Translations under genes and position numbers: made by a program
Assembly (NCBI GenBank): GCA_030180135.1
Contig: CM058230.1
Coordinates: 13,207,082 to 13,271,081 of the forward strand
Reading direction: 5' to 3'
Source of the DNA: Orychophragmus violaceus
Taxonomy: Eukaryota; Streptophyta; Magnoliopsida; Brassicales; Brassicaceae
DNA length: 64,000 bases
Notes under the pieces: model-generated
What the model saw: only the letters and a program-made list of their open reading frames with translations
Database searches by the model: none
Told to the model about the DNA's origin: nothing
Shown here: one piece after another, positions 12,394 through 22,600 of the stretch
How the letters are laid out: each line of letters opens with the position of its first letter
Numbering within the stretch: position 1 is the stretch's first letter

Positions 12394-13062
12394 TGAAGGA
12401 TTATGGTGTTTTCCATGGTTCAATTCTCAATTACAACCTAACACAAATCCTTAAACAGATCTAGGTTCTTGTAAAATGAATCATAAAACCAACCTGTGAC
12501 ATTACCTTTTGCAGCGGATTATTGATGGTAATGACAAGATCAGCTAGAACAGATGAACAACCTGCTCCTCCTTTGGTATCCACACTCTTACAAGCTGGGA
12601 TGGTTGCTAGACCAAAGAGATGGATCAGAGAGAGAGAGTTAGAGAGAGAGAGAGGCTCACGGCCACCAAAGGAAAATCGCAAAAGATGGATCATTCCTTA
12701 GGGTTTTTCTCATTCTTTTATCTCTCATTAATGGGCCCAAGTCATTAGACTAATGGCTCATTAATCTTTTGGGCCCAAGACACAAATACAGACAAAGCCT
12801 GTATTTTGTCTGGCCCAATTCTCTGATCTAATACAGTAAATGCCATTGCATCTTACCGTATTAATTCCATTTAACTTTCCCGTTAGCTATGGTGTGTGAC
12901 CCTTAGGGATCATACAATACTGGTAATAAGTCCTAAACTTATAGATCATGAGCGGGCTCTAGCAAGTCATCATGATCACCCAGTATTTATGACTTATGTC
13001 TGATCTCGACACTTATCATACTTTCTAGAGATAGTACGGTAGATTTCAGGATATTCCCAACA
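12394..13062 (-). repeat. Element A, 3' LTR
   Basis: Minus-strand sense; begins TGTTGGGAATATCC at 13062 and ends ATCCTTCA at 12394. Its R/U5 part contains the donor-like CCGCTGCAAAAG/GTAATG also seen in the partner LTR. Confidence 0.9.
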
Positions 13063-13133
13063 ATCTCCCACTTGTACTGGAATCCTACACAGGACATTCC
13101 CAACAATCTCCCGATTGTACTAGAATCCTACAT
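13047..13133. repeat. 44-bp tandem duplication across PPT/LTR junction of element A
   Basis: The block CAGGAYATTCCCAACAATCTCCC plus about 20 following bases occurs twice in a row (from about 13048 and from 13091), so the LTR end and PPT are duplicated. Element B has only one copy at the equivalent place (34485-34530). Confidence 0.8.
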
Positions 13134-14099
13134 TCCCTAGTCCTTTTGTCTTAATATCTCGATCTAGCATAAGGCAAGATGCGTGTCATCCTTATATAGC
13201 CAGACCATGTTTATCTGACCAGATTTGATACTGACAATTCAAACGACTTGGGCAAGTCCGTTTGGGAATGGCCATTCTCTTACCAGCTATCAAATCTCCG
13301 ATTGGCCTAGAGATATTACCTCCGTTAAACGGCAGGGACAAATCCCTTCTTGTTCCATCACTATGAACTACACAATTCATAATACACCCAACCAAGGTCC
13401 GTATAGCTCCCAGTTACGAAACAGCGTTAGACAATGATCAAAGCGCATTACTCCATGTGCAGCCACATGCATGCGAACTCAGGTCTAAGGACTATACTCT
13501 ATAGTCGTATATGAGAACTTCTTATGACACAGATATTAATATCTTGCAGAGTTTCTCATCAGCGGGCCATGTCCGGTCATATGCTCCCCTACATACACCT
13601 ATGTGTCGACTTTGATGCCGCGCATCTATGACCCCTCGAAACTTGGTCATAAGTCTCAACACAATCTAGTCTCAACACAATCTAGTCTCAACAGGTTGTT
13701 GTTGTTCCAATTTCAACAACCTTCGACTATGGACACTATGATTTATGTCACTTCGTTAAATATGGGGTTTCAGGATCAAGTCTACTCATGTACTTCGATG
13801 GCCCATATATAATGACATGAATCATTTTGGAACGATTATTTATATCACAGTTAAAATAATCCAGAAATCATTAGATTTCATAAACATAAAATATTATGTT
13901 TACATGAACCTTTCAAAACAACTAAGTAAAGCCCTTTACAAACTCCCACTGAAATTGAGACTACATCTTAATTTCACTCATCCTACAGCTACAGTCCGCG
14001 ACTCGTGCTTAGGCATAAGGAGTGGCTTCGTTAATAGATTAGCAACGTTCTCATTCGATGAAACTTGCTTATCTACTTAACATCTCTGTCATTTATCTC

Positions 14100-16330
14100 A
14101 CGGAATAGGTTATACCTATCCTCAAGGTGTTTGGATCTCTGATGTTCCGCTAGTCTCATCTACGCTGGGAATCACATCAAGTTCAGTGATGAACTCTTCT
14201 TTCCAAACATCCTCTTTCGCCGCTTCTCAAGCTGCGAAATGTTCAGCTTAAGTCATGGAGTCAGCAACAGTGCCTTGCACCGCCAGTTAGACACAAGATA
14301 TAGCCGGACTGTGACGAGGAATTATCTTTGTCTATTGGAAACTTGCCTTTCAGACTCTATCGACTTGTAGCACCTCACTTTCTCCGTAAATCAAGAACTT
14401 ATCCTAAGTATTCCTCAAATACTTCAGAATATTCTTTACGGCAATCCAGTGATTCTTTGCTGGATTTGACTGGTCTTTACTTGTCTTGCTTAGCATTAAA
14501 GCAACATCAAAACAAGTACGTGTCATGGCATACATGATAGATCCAATTGCCGTCGCATATGGAATCCTATCCATGCATTCAAGCTCAGCAGATATCGCAG
14601 GACACTGTATCTTGCTTAATGAATTGCCATGTGACATTGGCATAAAACCCTTCTTGGATTGCTGATTACGTGTAGGACTTTGTCAATTTAAGAATCCTGA
14701 CTTTGTCCTACCAGCTCCCTTTTGGATCTCTATCTTTAGATCCAATATCCAAGAACTACGAGGCTTTACCCATGTCAATCATAAAACCAACTCCCAAGTC
14801 AGTCCTTTACCGACTGCAGCATTGGGACGTTATTTCCGAGAATCAGTATGTCATCGACATACATTATGAGAAATGCAATATCGCTCCCACTAATCTATTA
14901 GTAAACGCACAGTTCCGCTTCGTTCCTGTTCAAGTCAAAACCTTGACTACTTTAACAGAAGATTCCAACTCCGATATGTTTGCTTCCATTCATGAATGGA
15001 TCGATGAAGCTAACTTACATACAGTATAACTTTTCGGAGTCCGGGCTCACTTTCGCTTCTTTGAATTTCGCAGATTCGTCGCTTTCAATGATCATCAGAT
15101 CATGCGAACCTTCAATGATCATCAGGATCAACTAATGACGAGAAATCACTCTTGGATTAGTGACTGATTCAATCATATCTGCGAACTTCAGGCTCTACAG
15201 GTGTAGATTCTACAGAAATCTGTAAATCCATCCGTTGCTCTCCCTCAACAGGTTGAGCAGCCTCCTGTATTTCTCGAATTTCTTCGAGTTATACTTTTAC
15301 TCCCACTGTTCTTCTTGGAAAGTAACTTCCCTTCTTAGAAAACAGAATGGACGTCAAAATAACAAACCTTGGTTTCCCTAGGACAACCAGCGAAGTAGCA
15401 CAACTACAAATACTCAGTAAAGACGAATTTGGATCGATTCCAATCCACATTTACGTGGTGTCTTTCAACTGATATTGGTGGAACTATTTCAGCGTAAACT
15501 TAGATATTTCTAGAGCGTTATTCTTAAAGAATATCATGGAAGATTCGTGTGACTCATCTTTAATCATTTCTAATAAGATCTGATTCATTCTCACAGAAAC
15601 ACCTCAAGGTTTTCAGGAGAATTGAGCTGTGAAACGACTTCACACTCATTCAGATGATCACACAATCAATGACTTAATTATTCTCACTCGTGATCTAATC
15701 CAGAGTCTTAATACTTCTGTCATTCAGATTCTATACCTCACTCTGGAACTCTTTCGACCATGTCAAAGAATTCCGACTTGTGTCTCATCAAATGAACACA
15801 GTCACACTCACTGAAGTAATCAGTAGAGACAATGAAGTACAGGAAATTTTCTCTGGCATTACTGCTCATCGGACCACATACATGAGTATGTTCAATCTCC
15901 AATAAGCCTTTGGGCCTTTCTCTAGCTCGGCTAGGATGGGCCCTTTGTCTTTTGGTCCAGTAAGCAGAATTCAAGTCTCATAAGAAATCCATTCAAATGA
16001 GCCCAAAAGTCTATAACTATGGGGTTTCTGAATCCAATTTACTCTATTTGACCAAAACATTTATGCCAAGAAAAATCAGGTTTAATTCATCAGATTTAAA
16101 CCAATTCGGTATTTATGTTATATTTAGGCAATCTTTGGTTTAAGATATAAAACTCATTCCTTGAATAGGGTGCTACAATTAACATTTGATTAAGATCAAA
16201 AGAACAAAACTTGTCTTTATCAAAATGAAAAACATTCAAATTCTTTATAAGAAAATGAAAAACAACTCTGCTTAAAGCAGGTACATTGTAGCAATTACTT
16301 AATACAAAACCAAGCCTCAAAGGCATTTAC
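14100..16330 (-). pseudogene. Element A, decayed pol remnants
   Basis: Minus-strand fragments in order: pre-integrase (16326-16096, with NCYNVPALSR), integrase start (15974-15738, HTHVCGPMSSNAR and a damaged DYFSE), RT with a readable YVDD near 14850, and an RNase H/connection piece (14643-14404, with YATAIGSIMYAMTRTCFDVA). Frames are interrupted by many stops and deletions. The same fragment boundaries appear in element C, so most lesions were inherited rather than accumulated in place. No functional pol can be made. Confidence 0.75.
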
Positions 16331-16563
16331 AAGTGAAAACCCTACGGCTGAGGCAGCTTCCCAAGCTTTTTCCAGATACGCAGTTCCACTTGCCCTTCCT
16401 TCAACGTTCTACTGTTGCTCAGGCTCTGCATATTATAACAAATATCAGTGCCACAACCATTAATCAATACCTATAAGGTATAACTTGAAGTAATAACATG
16501 AATACCTGAGGAAGTAGTCTCATACATCAACTTCAACTCCTCATAATCTTCCATGAATTTAAT

Positions 16564-17361
16564 TCAATCTCTTTTCCAATGCCCAGTCTCTTTACAGTAG
16601 CAGCACTTACCAACGTAAGAGGTATCTGACTCGGGCTCAGAAGACACACGCTTGCCATGATTCAAAATCAGGACAACTTTGTCTTCACCCTTGTCAGCAT
16701 TAGGTTTAGTAAACCTACCCTTCTCATTCATGAGATTGTACATGGTACTCTTCACGTTTGGCTCAACTGTCTTGAGCATATCATGCAGTTCAGTCAACGT
16801 CTTCGTTAAGCCTTTCTTGATATAGTTCCTTACGAACTTATCATAGCTTGACGGCAGTGACTGCAGAATGATCTCAGTTGCCAATTCCTGGCTAACTGGA
16901 TAATCCAGTTTCCTCAGGTTATCAATGTAACCCATCATTTTACTGACATGAGGACTTACTGGATGATCATTTGGTAGCTTGCATCTAGTGAGAGATTTAA
17001 CCAACTGGTATCTCTCCACTCTTACCTGCTCCTGAAATTTCAATTTCAGGCTGCTGATCATCTCTATTGGCGACTCCATGTTCTCATATTGCTTCCGCAA
17101 ATCTGAGTCCATGGTAGCCAATATCAGACCACGCACATCTACCGCATCATTATAATGCTTATTCCAAGCATTATATACTGCATGAGAGGCATTGGACCCG
17201 ATCCTCACGGGGAGAGCTCTTTCAAGGACATAGTCCTTTCTCTCCTGCCTGAGAACTAGTCTCAAGTTCCGCGACCAAGTCAAGAAATTTGATCCGTTCA
17301 GTTTGTCCATCTCAAGGACATACCGGATCGAGAAAGTGTTTTGATTGTTTGTGCTCGTCAT
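16564..17361 (-). CDS. Element A gag (copia, UBN2-type) with zinc knuckle
   Basis: A 265-residue frame from the ATG at 17361, starting MTSTNNQNTFSIRYVLEMDK. The body matches copia Gag (DUF4219/UBN2 type: LNGSNFLTWSRNLRLVLRQ near the N terminus) and ends in an intact CCHC knuckle (CYCKETGHWKRD). It then stops where the Cys codon that should follow Arg-Asp has become TGA, so the knuckle loses its last ligand. Gag would form particles that package element RNA. It is closely related to element C gag and more distantly to element B. TTTCAG lies two bases upstream of the ATG. Confidence 0.8.
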   Translation of the reverse strand: MTSTNNQNTFSIRYVLEMDKLNGSNFLTWSRNLRLVLRQERKDYVLERALPVRIGSNASHAVYNAWNKHYNDAVDVRGLILATMDSDLRKQYENMESPIEMISSLKLKFQEQVRVERYQLVKSLTRCKLPNDHPVSPHVSKMMGYIDNLRKLDYPVSQELATEIILQSLPSSYDKFVRNYIKKGLTKTLTELHDMLKTVEPNVKSTMYNLMNEKGRFTKPNADKGEDKVVLILNHGKRVSSEPESDTSYVGKCCYCKETGHWKRD

Positions 17362-17363
17362 AG

Positions 17364-18889
17364 CTGAAATTTAGAGATAAATAGAGTTTTAGTTATTTAG
17401 TTCATAAAAGATTAATCTTAATAACTTATAAGAAAACTCGCATTGCATTCAAAATTTCTTTGTTTAACCTCATAAGAATGCAATGATTCCGAGACCCATG
17501 TTCAGCTAAATCCAAAGTGGGCCACTGGCCGTCACCCGGAATTAGCTTTACTTGGTAAGCATACACACAGCTAGTTATAACCAATAACTCTCGGTTGTGA
17601 ATTGGGCCCAAGGCCCAATACACCAGATGTCTCAAGGCCCGGGACTCCCGATAGCCCAGTCAAGGAAACCAATCTCTTACAGCCAAATAATCACTAAAAT
17701 CTGGGACTCCCAATGAAATTAGTGACTATATACTACTTTACTTACGCGAAAACAGACACCTCACACTGTAAGCCATATCTGTAATCAAATAAGCGTTAAG
17801 TAGCTGACAAGATTGGAAAGACATCCAAGCTTGATATTGCTTTTGAGGATTTTTAAGTTTTATTTCCAAAAATAGAAGATTACTATTTTGGGAAACTTTC
17901 TTATTTTAGAAACTTTCTAAATTTAGTAACTTACTAAAAATAGAAATTTCTAATTTAAATATTTCATTAAATATTTTGGGTTGGGTCACAAATTATAGGC
18001 CCAATTCTTGGCACAAGACCATAGAATTCCAGCTGGCCCAATAATTTGACATAACCGAGTCGGTTTATTAATTCTGGTCCAAGACCAAATTAACTATCAA
18101 AACCATCGGTTATTTACTAAACCAGACCAGCTCTAAATTATTTGGTCCAACCAAATCAAACTTAGACCAGCCTTCGGTTTAGGTTAAAATTCAATTTTAT
18201 GAATTTCAATCCGGTTTAACCAGAAATTAAATAATACTAATTGTATTAAATAATTTCCAGCAAACCGCGATTTGGGTTAACGGCTTAAACCATAAATTAA
18301 TTAAATAATTAATGATTCATACAATTATTGTATGATAATAACAAACACTATTCAATAACAAATCGTATCATGTGATTGAATAATCAAAATCAACAGCTTA
18401 TTCAATAATTGATCAATCAGCCGATCTAACCACACACAAAAGGACAAAAACAAAACCGGTTTTGACCTTTTCAATTCGATAATGGATTCAGTTTGCACTA
18501 ACTCTTACGAATTCAATAATTGAATCATCAACAAAGTCAACATGCGGTATAGCCAACAAGAAGACAAAACGAACATTCATTGACAATCGATTATTCCATT
18601 ATCACTTAAGTCAACATTCGTTTCATAATTAATGAAATCGATCGCTTAAAATTGACTTTACCAATTATTGAAAGCGATCGTTTAACTATAACAATTATCA
18701 AAACGATTCTTTATCAAATCGATTCTTGTCAAAGATCCAAATTACAAGATACCTAATGACCTAGGCTCTGATACCACTGAAGGATTATGGTGTTTTCCAT
18801 GGTTCAATTCTCAATTACAACCTAACACAAATCCTTAAACAGATCTAGGTTCTTGTAAAACAAATCATAAAACCAACCTGTGACATTAC
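17364..18889 (-). other. Putative leader intron of element A
   Basis: The donor-like CTGCAAAAG/GTAATG lies in the 5' LTR (GT at 18889-18888); the acceptor-like AATTTCAG ends at 17364, immediately before CT-ATG of gag. It spans the PBS and the AT-rich leader. Equivalent sites occur in elements B and C. Splicing is inferred only. Confidence 0.45.
18764..18776 (-). promoter_or_regulatory. Element A primer-binding site
   Basis: The minus strand reads TGGTATCAGAGCC one base after the LTR end at 18778, a perfect initiator methionine tRNA complement. Confidence 0.9.
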
Positions 18890-19444
18890 CTTTTGCAGCG
18901 GATTATTGATGGTAATGACAAGATCAGCTAGAACAGATGAACAACCTGCTCCTCCTTTGGTATCCACACTCTTACAAGCTGGGATGGTTGCTAGACCAAA
19001 GAGATGGATCAGAGAGAGAGTTAGAGAGAGAGAGAGGCTCACGGCCACCAAAGGAAAATCGCAAAAGATGGATCATTCCTTAGGGTTTTTCTCATTCTTT
19101 TATCTCTCATTAATGGGCCCAAGTCATTAGACTAATGGCTCATTAATCTTTTGGGCCCAAGACACAAATACATACAAAGCCTGTATTTTGTCTGGCTCAA
19201 TTCTCTGATCTAATACAGTAAATGCCATTGCATCTTACCGTATTAATTCCATTTAACTTTCCCGTTAGCTATGGTGTGTGACCCTTAGGGATCATACAAT
19301 ACTGGTAATAAGTCCTAAACTTATAGATCATGAGCGGGCTCTAGCAAGTCATCATGATCACCCAGTATTTATGACTTATGTCTGATCTCGACACTTATCA
19401 TACTTTCTAGAGATAGTACGGTAGATTTCAGGACATTCCCAACA
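18778..19444 (-). repeat. Element A, 5' LTR
   Basis: 667 bp, TGTT...TTCA in sense. A TATA-like GATAAAAGAATG lies on the minus strand near 19100. It is almost identical to the 3' LTR. Confidence 0.9.
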
Positions 19445-20174
19445 CACAAAGCCCCTTTTATTTTCTTCTTGGATACTTTCGTGGCACAATCTTGTAAATG
19501 GGCTTGCATCAAGTCCATAATAACTTCAGACATCATCTCAAATCATCCCAAACCAGGCCCAAGCTCCCTTAAATTTATTTTGGAGTTTTAGTCATTAATC
19601 ACCCATTAATGATCTAAAATTTATAACTTGATCTCGGCATCAAATCTTGCTTGATCCTTTTAACCGTGTCTTATTCATATTATAATGGATCTGTGGTCAA
19701 AATGTCATAATTTTTGGTGGAGTTTAGAAGGTCTTCTCGCTTGCCCAAACATTGTATCGATTTCTTTGAAAAACCGGTTTTACAGTTAATATTTTCAAAA
19801 CCCTTTAGCCGCTTCTATAAATCCACCAAGTCTCATCTTCAGATTCTAAATGCTCTTATTTGAATTTAGCAACTTGAATCACCTCAAACGGACACCCGTA
19901 GCTCCTGTTATGAATTTTACATTTTTGTCGGTTTTATCGGTTTCCATTCCCGATAACCCGAAAAACTCATCTACGGTCCGTTTCCACCTTTCTTGATCTT
20001 CTAAATGTTTTCTTTCTTTAAAAAGAATAACATTTGGCCCGTCTTAGATTCCGGCTCGTATTTTGGTAAAATTACCAAAATGCCCCTTAACTTCTCAAAA
20101 TTACAAAACTACCCCTTGTTGACTTTTCTGCTGCCCGTTGACCATTCTTGATACAGGGTATTACACGGAGTTAG

Positions 20175-21733
20175 GATTGTTGAGGCGACGAAGCTAGTGG
20201 AACAGGACTATGCACTCGGTATTGCAGAGTTTATGTCGTTAGCTTGCAATCAACCACAAACACTGAAAAAGGTAAGTTAAGATGTCCATGTGTTAATTGC
20301 CGAAATTCTAGAAATATTCCGACTGGCGAAGTATGGTTTCACTTGTATTCTGTTGGGTTTATGTCGGGTTATAAGATTTGGTATCTTCATGGAGAAACTT
20401 CGGATAATGCAAGTTGTAGTAGAGAACATTACGGTTGTACTAGACTAGGGAACCTAATGTTAGTTCTAGCGAACCTTGTACTGCCGATGTAGATTTTGGT
20501 GTAGGCACCATTCAAATGGTTAATGATGCACATAGAGAGAATATTCCAGAGGTAGGAGAATATCATATTCCTAGGGTAGGTGAGGAACCAAATGTAGAAT
20601 CTAGGAGATTTTTTGACATGTTAGATGCAGCAAAGAAGCCGCTTTACGATGGTTGCGGAGAGGGTCATTCGCCATTATCAGCTGCTACAAGATTAATGGG
20701 CATAAAGTCGGACTACAATCTGGCGGAAGAATGTGTGGATGCGTTTTGCGAGTTTGTGAAAGATATTCTTCCAGAAGATAACCTTGCGCCGGGTTCATAC
20801 AACGAGGTAGAGAAACTTGTACAAGGGCTGGGATTACCGTATGAGATGATAGATGTGTGCATCAACTACTGTATGATATATTGGCGAGAAGATGAATTCC
20901 GTCTGGTTTGCAAATTCTGTAAGAAGCCGCGTTATGAGGATACAGGGGGAAGAGCTAAGGTTCCGTTCAAGCGAATGTGGTATATGCCGTTAACCGATAG
21001 GCTTAGGCGCTTATACCAGTCGGAGCGAACTGCAGGGGAAATGAGATGGCATGCTGAGCATAGTAGAGGAGCAGAGATTGCACATCCGTCGGATGCTGAA
21101 GCGTGGCAACATTTTCAGAGAGTATATCCAGATTTTGCATACGAGCGACGTAACGTGTACCTCGGATTATGCACAGATGGTTTCAACCCTTTTGGAAGGC
21201 ATGGGAGACAATATTCGTTGTGGCCAGTGATTCTTACTCCATATAACCTACCGCCGACTATGTGCATGCGTCGAGAGTTTTTTTTCCTCTCCGTACTCGT
21301 TCCCGGTCATGAGCATCCGAGAAGAGCACTTGATGTATTCTTGCAGCCCCTAATACATGAGTTGCAAATGTTATGGCTGCCCGGTGTTGTAGCATACGAT
21401 GTCTCATGCAAGGAAAATTTTCTGATGAGGGCTGCATTGATGTGGACCAATAGCGATTTCCCGGCTTACGGTATGTTATCAGGATTGACAACGCACATGA
21501 GGTTAGCATGTCCGTATTGTCAGGAAAAGACAGATGCATTCCACTTGAAGAATGGACGCAAATCGTGTTGGTTTGATTGTCATAGAAGATTTCTACCGCA
21601 TGATCATCCATACCGGAAAAACACTAAACTTTTTACGAAAAAGAGGAAAGTGTTTGATGATCCTATTCTCCAAGACGATGGGTCGACTACCTTGGGACTC
21701 TTAGAAGGATTTGGGGCATTAACAAGATCTTAA
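20175..21733 (+). pseudogene. TNP2-like CACTA transposase, truncated and frameshifted
   Basis: The N-terminal Transpos_assoc-type domain carries CPCVNCRNSRN and HLYSVGFMSGYKIWYLHGE (about 20270-20400), but its frame shifts at an A-run near 20268 and again before 20516. The main frame 20516-21733 (405 residues) has the TNP2 signature: LSAATRLMGIKSDYNLAE, a Cys-rich CKFCKKPRYE, the first acidic site in LCTDGFNPFG, and the second in LPGVVAYDVS. Known TNP2 proteins are much longer. The region with the last catalytic acidic residue is missing: the frame ends in unrelated-looking LLEGFGALTRS. It would act as transposase on CACTA ends if complete; this copy cannot. Confidence 0.8.
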
Positions 21734-21735
21734 GG

Positions 21736-21945
21736 GAAAATGATGCGGAGATCGAAGCGTTGAAGACTAGTCAGTCGCGGATGGAAGCCCGGATGGCAGA
21801 ACAAGATGTAGCAAACGCAAAGAAGTTCGAAGAGATGAACCAACGGTTTGAAACCTTCATGCAGCAAGCCAATCTTCCAAATGCCGGACCGTCGACCAAG
21901 ACCGGGGGGAAGGGCGGAAAGAAGTTGAGGAAGAGGGCGACGTGA
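21736..21945 (+). pseudogene. TNP1/Transposase_24-like C-terminal fragment
   Basis: Directly after the TNP2 stop, another frame encodes a charged coiled-coil-like stretch (RMEARMAEQDVANAKKFEE) followed by FETFMQQANLP and a Lys/Gly-rich tail. This is typical of the C terminus of the second plant CACTA protein (TNP1/Transposase_24 type, as I recall it). The start and most of the protein are missing. The junction near 21735 is where the internal deletion joined the two genes. Confidence 0.55.
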
Positions 21946-22082
21946 GCGTGATCTGCTCCCGTTGAATGTAATTTTTTATGGACGAATGTAGTTTTTAAAA
22001 CATGTTTTGAATATTTAATAAATTTCTTTTTTTGTTTTAAATAATAAATTTGCGAATATATATATATTTTTAAAAATTATTA

Positions 22083-22580
22083 ATTATCCGTCGGTAAACC
22101 GTCGATAACCGATCGTCGGAAAACCTTTGGTAAAACGCCCTCGGAATGCCGTCGGTAATCTTCCGTCGGAATGCCGTCGGTAATCTTCCGTCGGAATACC
22201 GTCGGAATACCGTCGGTATTATACATCGGAATACCGTCGGTATAACTCGTCGGAATACCGTCGGTATTACTCGTCGGAATACCGTCGGTATTACTCGTCG
22301 GAATACCGTCGGTATTACTCGTCGGAATACCGTCGGTATTACTCGTCGGAATACCGTCGGTATGTCCGGTCGGTTTATGGTCGGTAAACCGTCAGAATGA
22401 ACCGTCGGTTTACGGTCACAAAACCGTCGGTAAAGGTGCGTCGATAAACCGTCGGTGATCCGTCGGTATTATATCCGTCGGTTTTTTACCGACGAAATAG
22501 AAATGACGGACTATTTTCGTCGGAAATCCGTCGGAATATGTCTTTTCCGACGGAAACTCGTCGATTTCATCCCTCGGTAA
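22083..22580. repeat. CACTA subterminal repeat array
   Basis: About 500 bp built from CCGTCGGTA / CGTCGGAATAC units in both orientations. Between about 22232 and 22362 they form a regular 24-bp tandem repeat (CGTCGGAATACCGTCGGTATTACT type, five to six units). Such subterminal arrays are binding sites for CACTA TNPA-class proteins. The open frame here (RRNTVGIT repeated) is only the 24-bp periodicity. Confidence 0.85.
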
Positions 22581-22581
22581 T

Positions 22582-22600
22582 GGCCTGTTTTCTTGTAGTG
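22582..22600 (-). repeat. CACTA terminal inverted repeat (right end)
   Basis: The reverse complement reads CACTACAAGAAAACAGGCC, the standard plant CACTA terminus. Confidence 0.9.

Larger units (their letters stand above)
12394..19444 (-). mobile_element. Ty1/copia element A (7.05 kb), young but coding-defective
   Basis: Ends are exact: TSD CACAA at 12389-12393 and 19445-19449, and the intact target is seen in the other LTR copy near 5828. LTRs are 12394-13062 and 18778-19444, differing by about five substitutions and one 2-bp indel, so the insertion is recent. The PPT is at 13063-13076 (minus strand TACAAGTGGGAGAT) and the PBS at 18764-18776. The minus strand carries an open gag and then broken protease, integrase, RT and RNase H remnants. 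Near-identical LTRs with a wrecked pol point to movement in trans. Confidence 0.92.
9455..20165 (-). repeat. 3.6-kb LTR, copy 2 (upstream LTR), interrupted by copia element A
   Basis: The two LTR parts are 9455-12393 and 19445-20165. Removing the 7051-bp insertion and one 5-bp target duplication leaves about 3655 bp, matching copy 1 with a few substitutions per 100 bp by eye. It ends GGGTATTACA at 20165, directly against CACTA transposase sequence, so the array was inserted into that transposon. The next five bases, CGGAG (20166-20170), are the expected TSD; the partner would lie left of the window. Confidence 0.8.
20166..22600 (+). mobile_element. CACTA (En/Spm) transposon, right part, internally deleted
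   Basis: The right terminus is canonical: 22582-22600 is the reverse complement of CACTACAAGAAAACAGGCC. Inside it are dense subterminal repeats, a TNP1-like C-terminal piece and a TNP2 transposase fragment. The left terminus is absent because the long-LTR array abuts at 20165; the missing half may continue beyond the array. Lack of the C-terminal half of TNP2 shows an internal deletion, so this copy is non-autonomous. Confidence 0.88.

Noticed and set aside
21258..21611. 117-residue minus-strand ORF
   Set aside because: Antisense to the TNP2 transposase domain; no independent support.
22146..22400. 84-residue ORF with repeated RRNTVGIT
   Set aside because: Produced by the 24-bp period of the CACTA subterminal repeats.
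22083..22580. CRISPR-like regular repeats
   Set aside because: No unique spacers of constant size; repeats are CACTA subterminal motifs in a plant genome.
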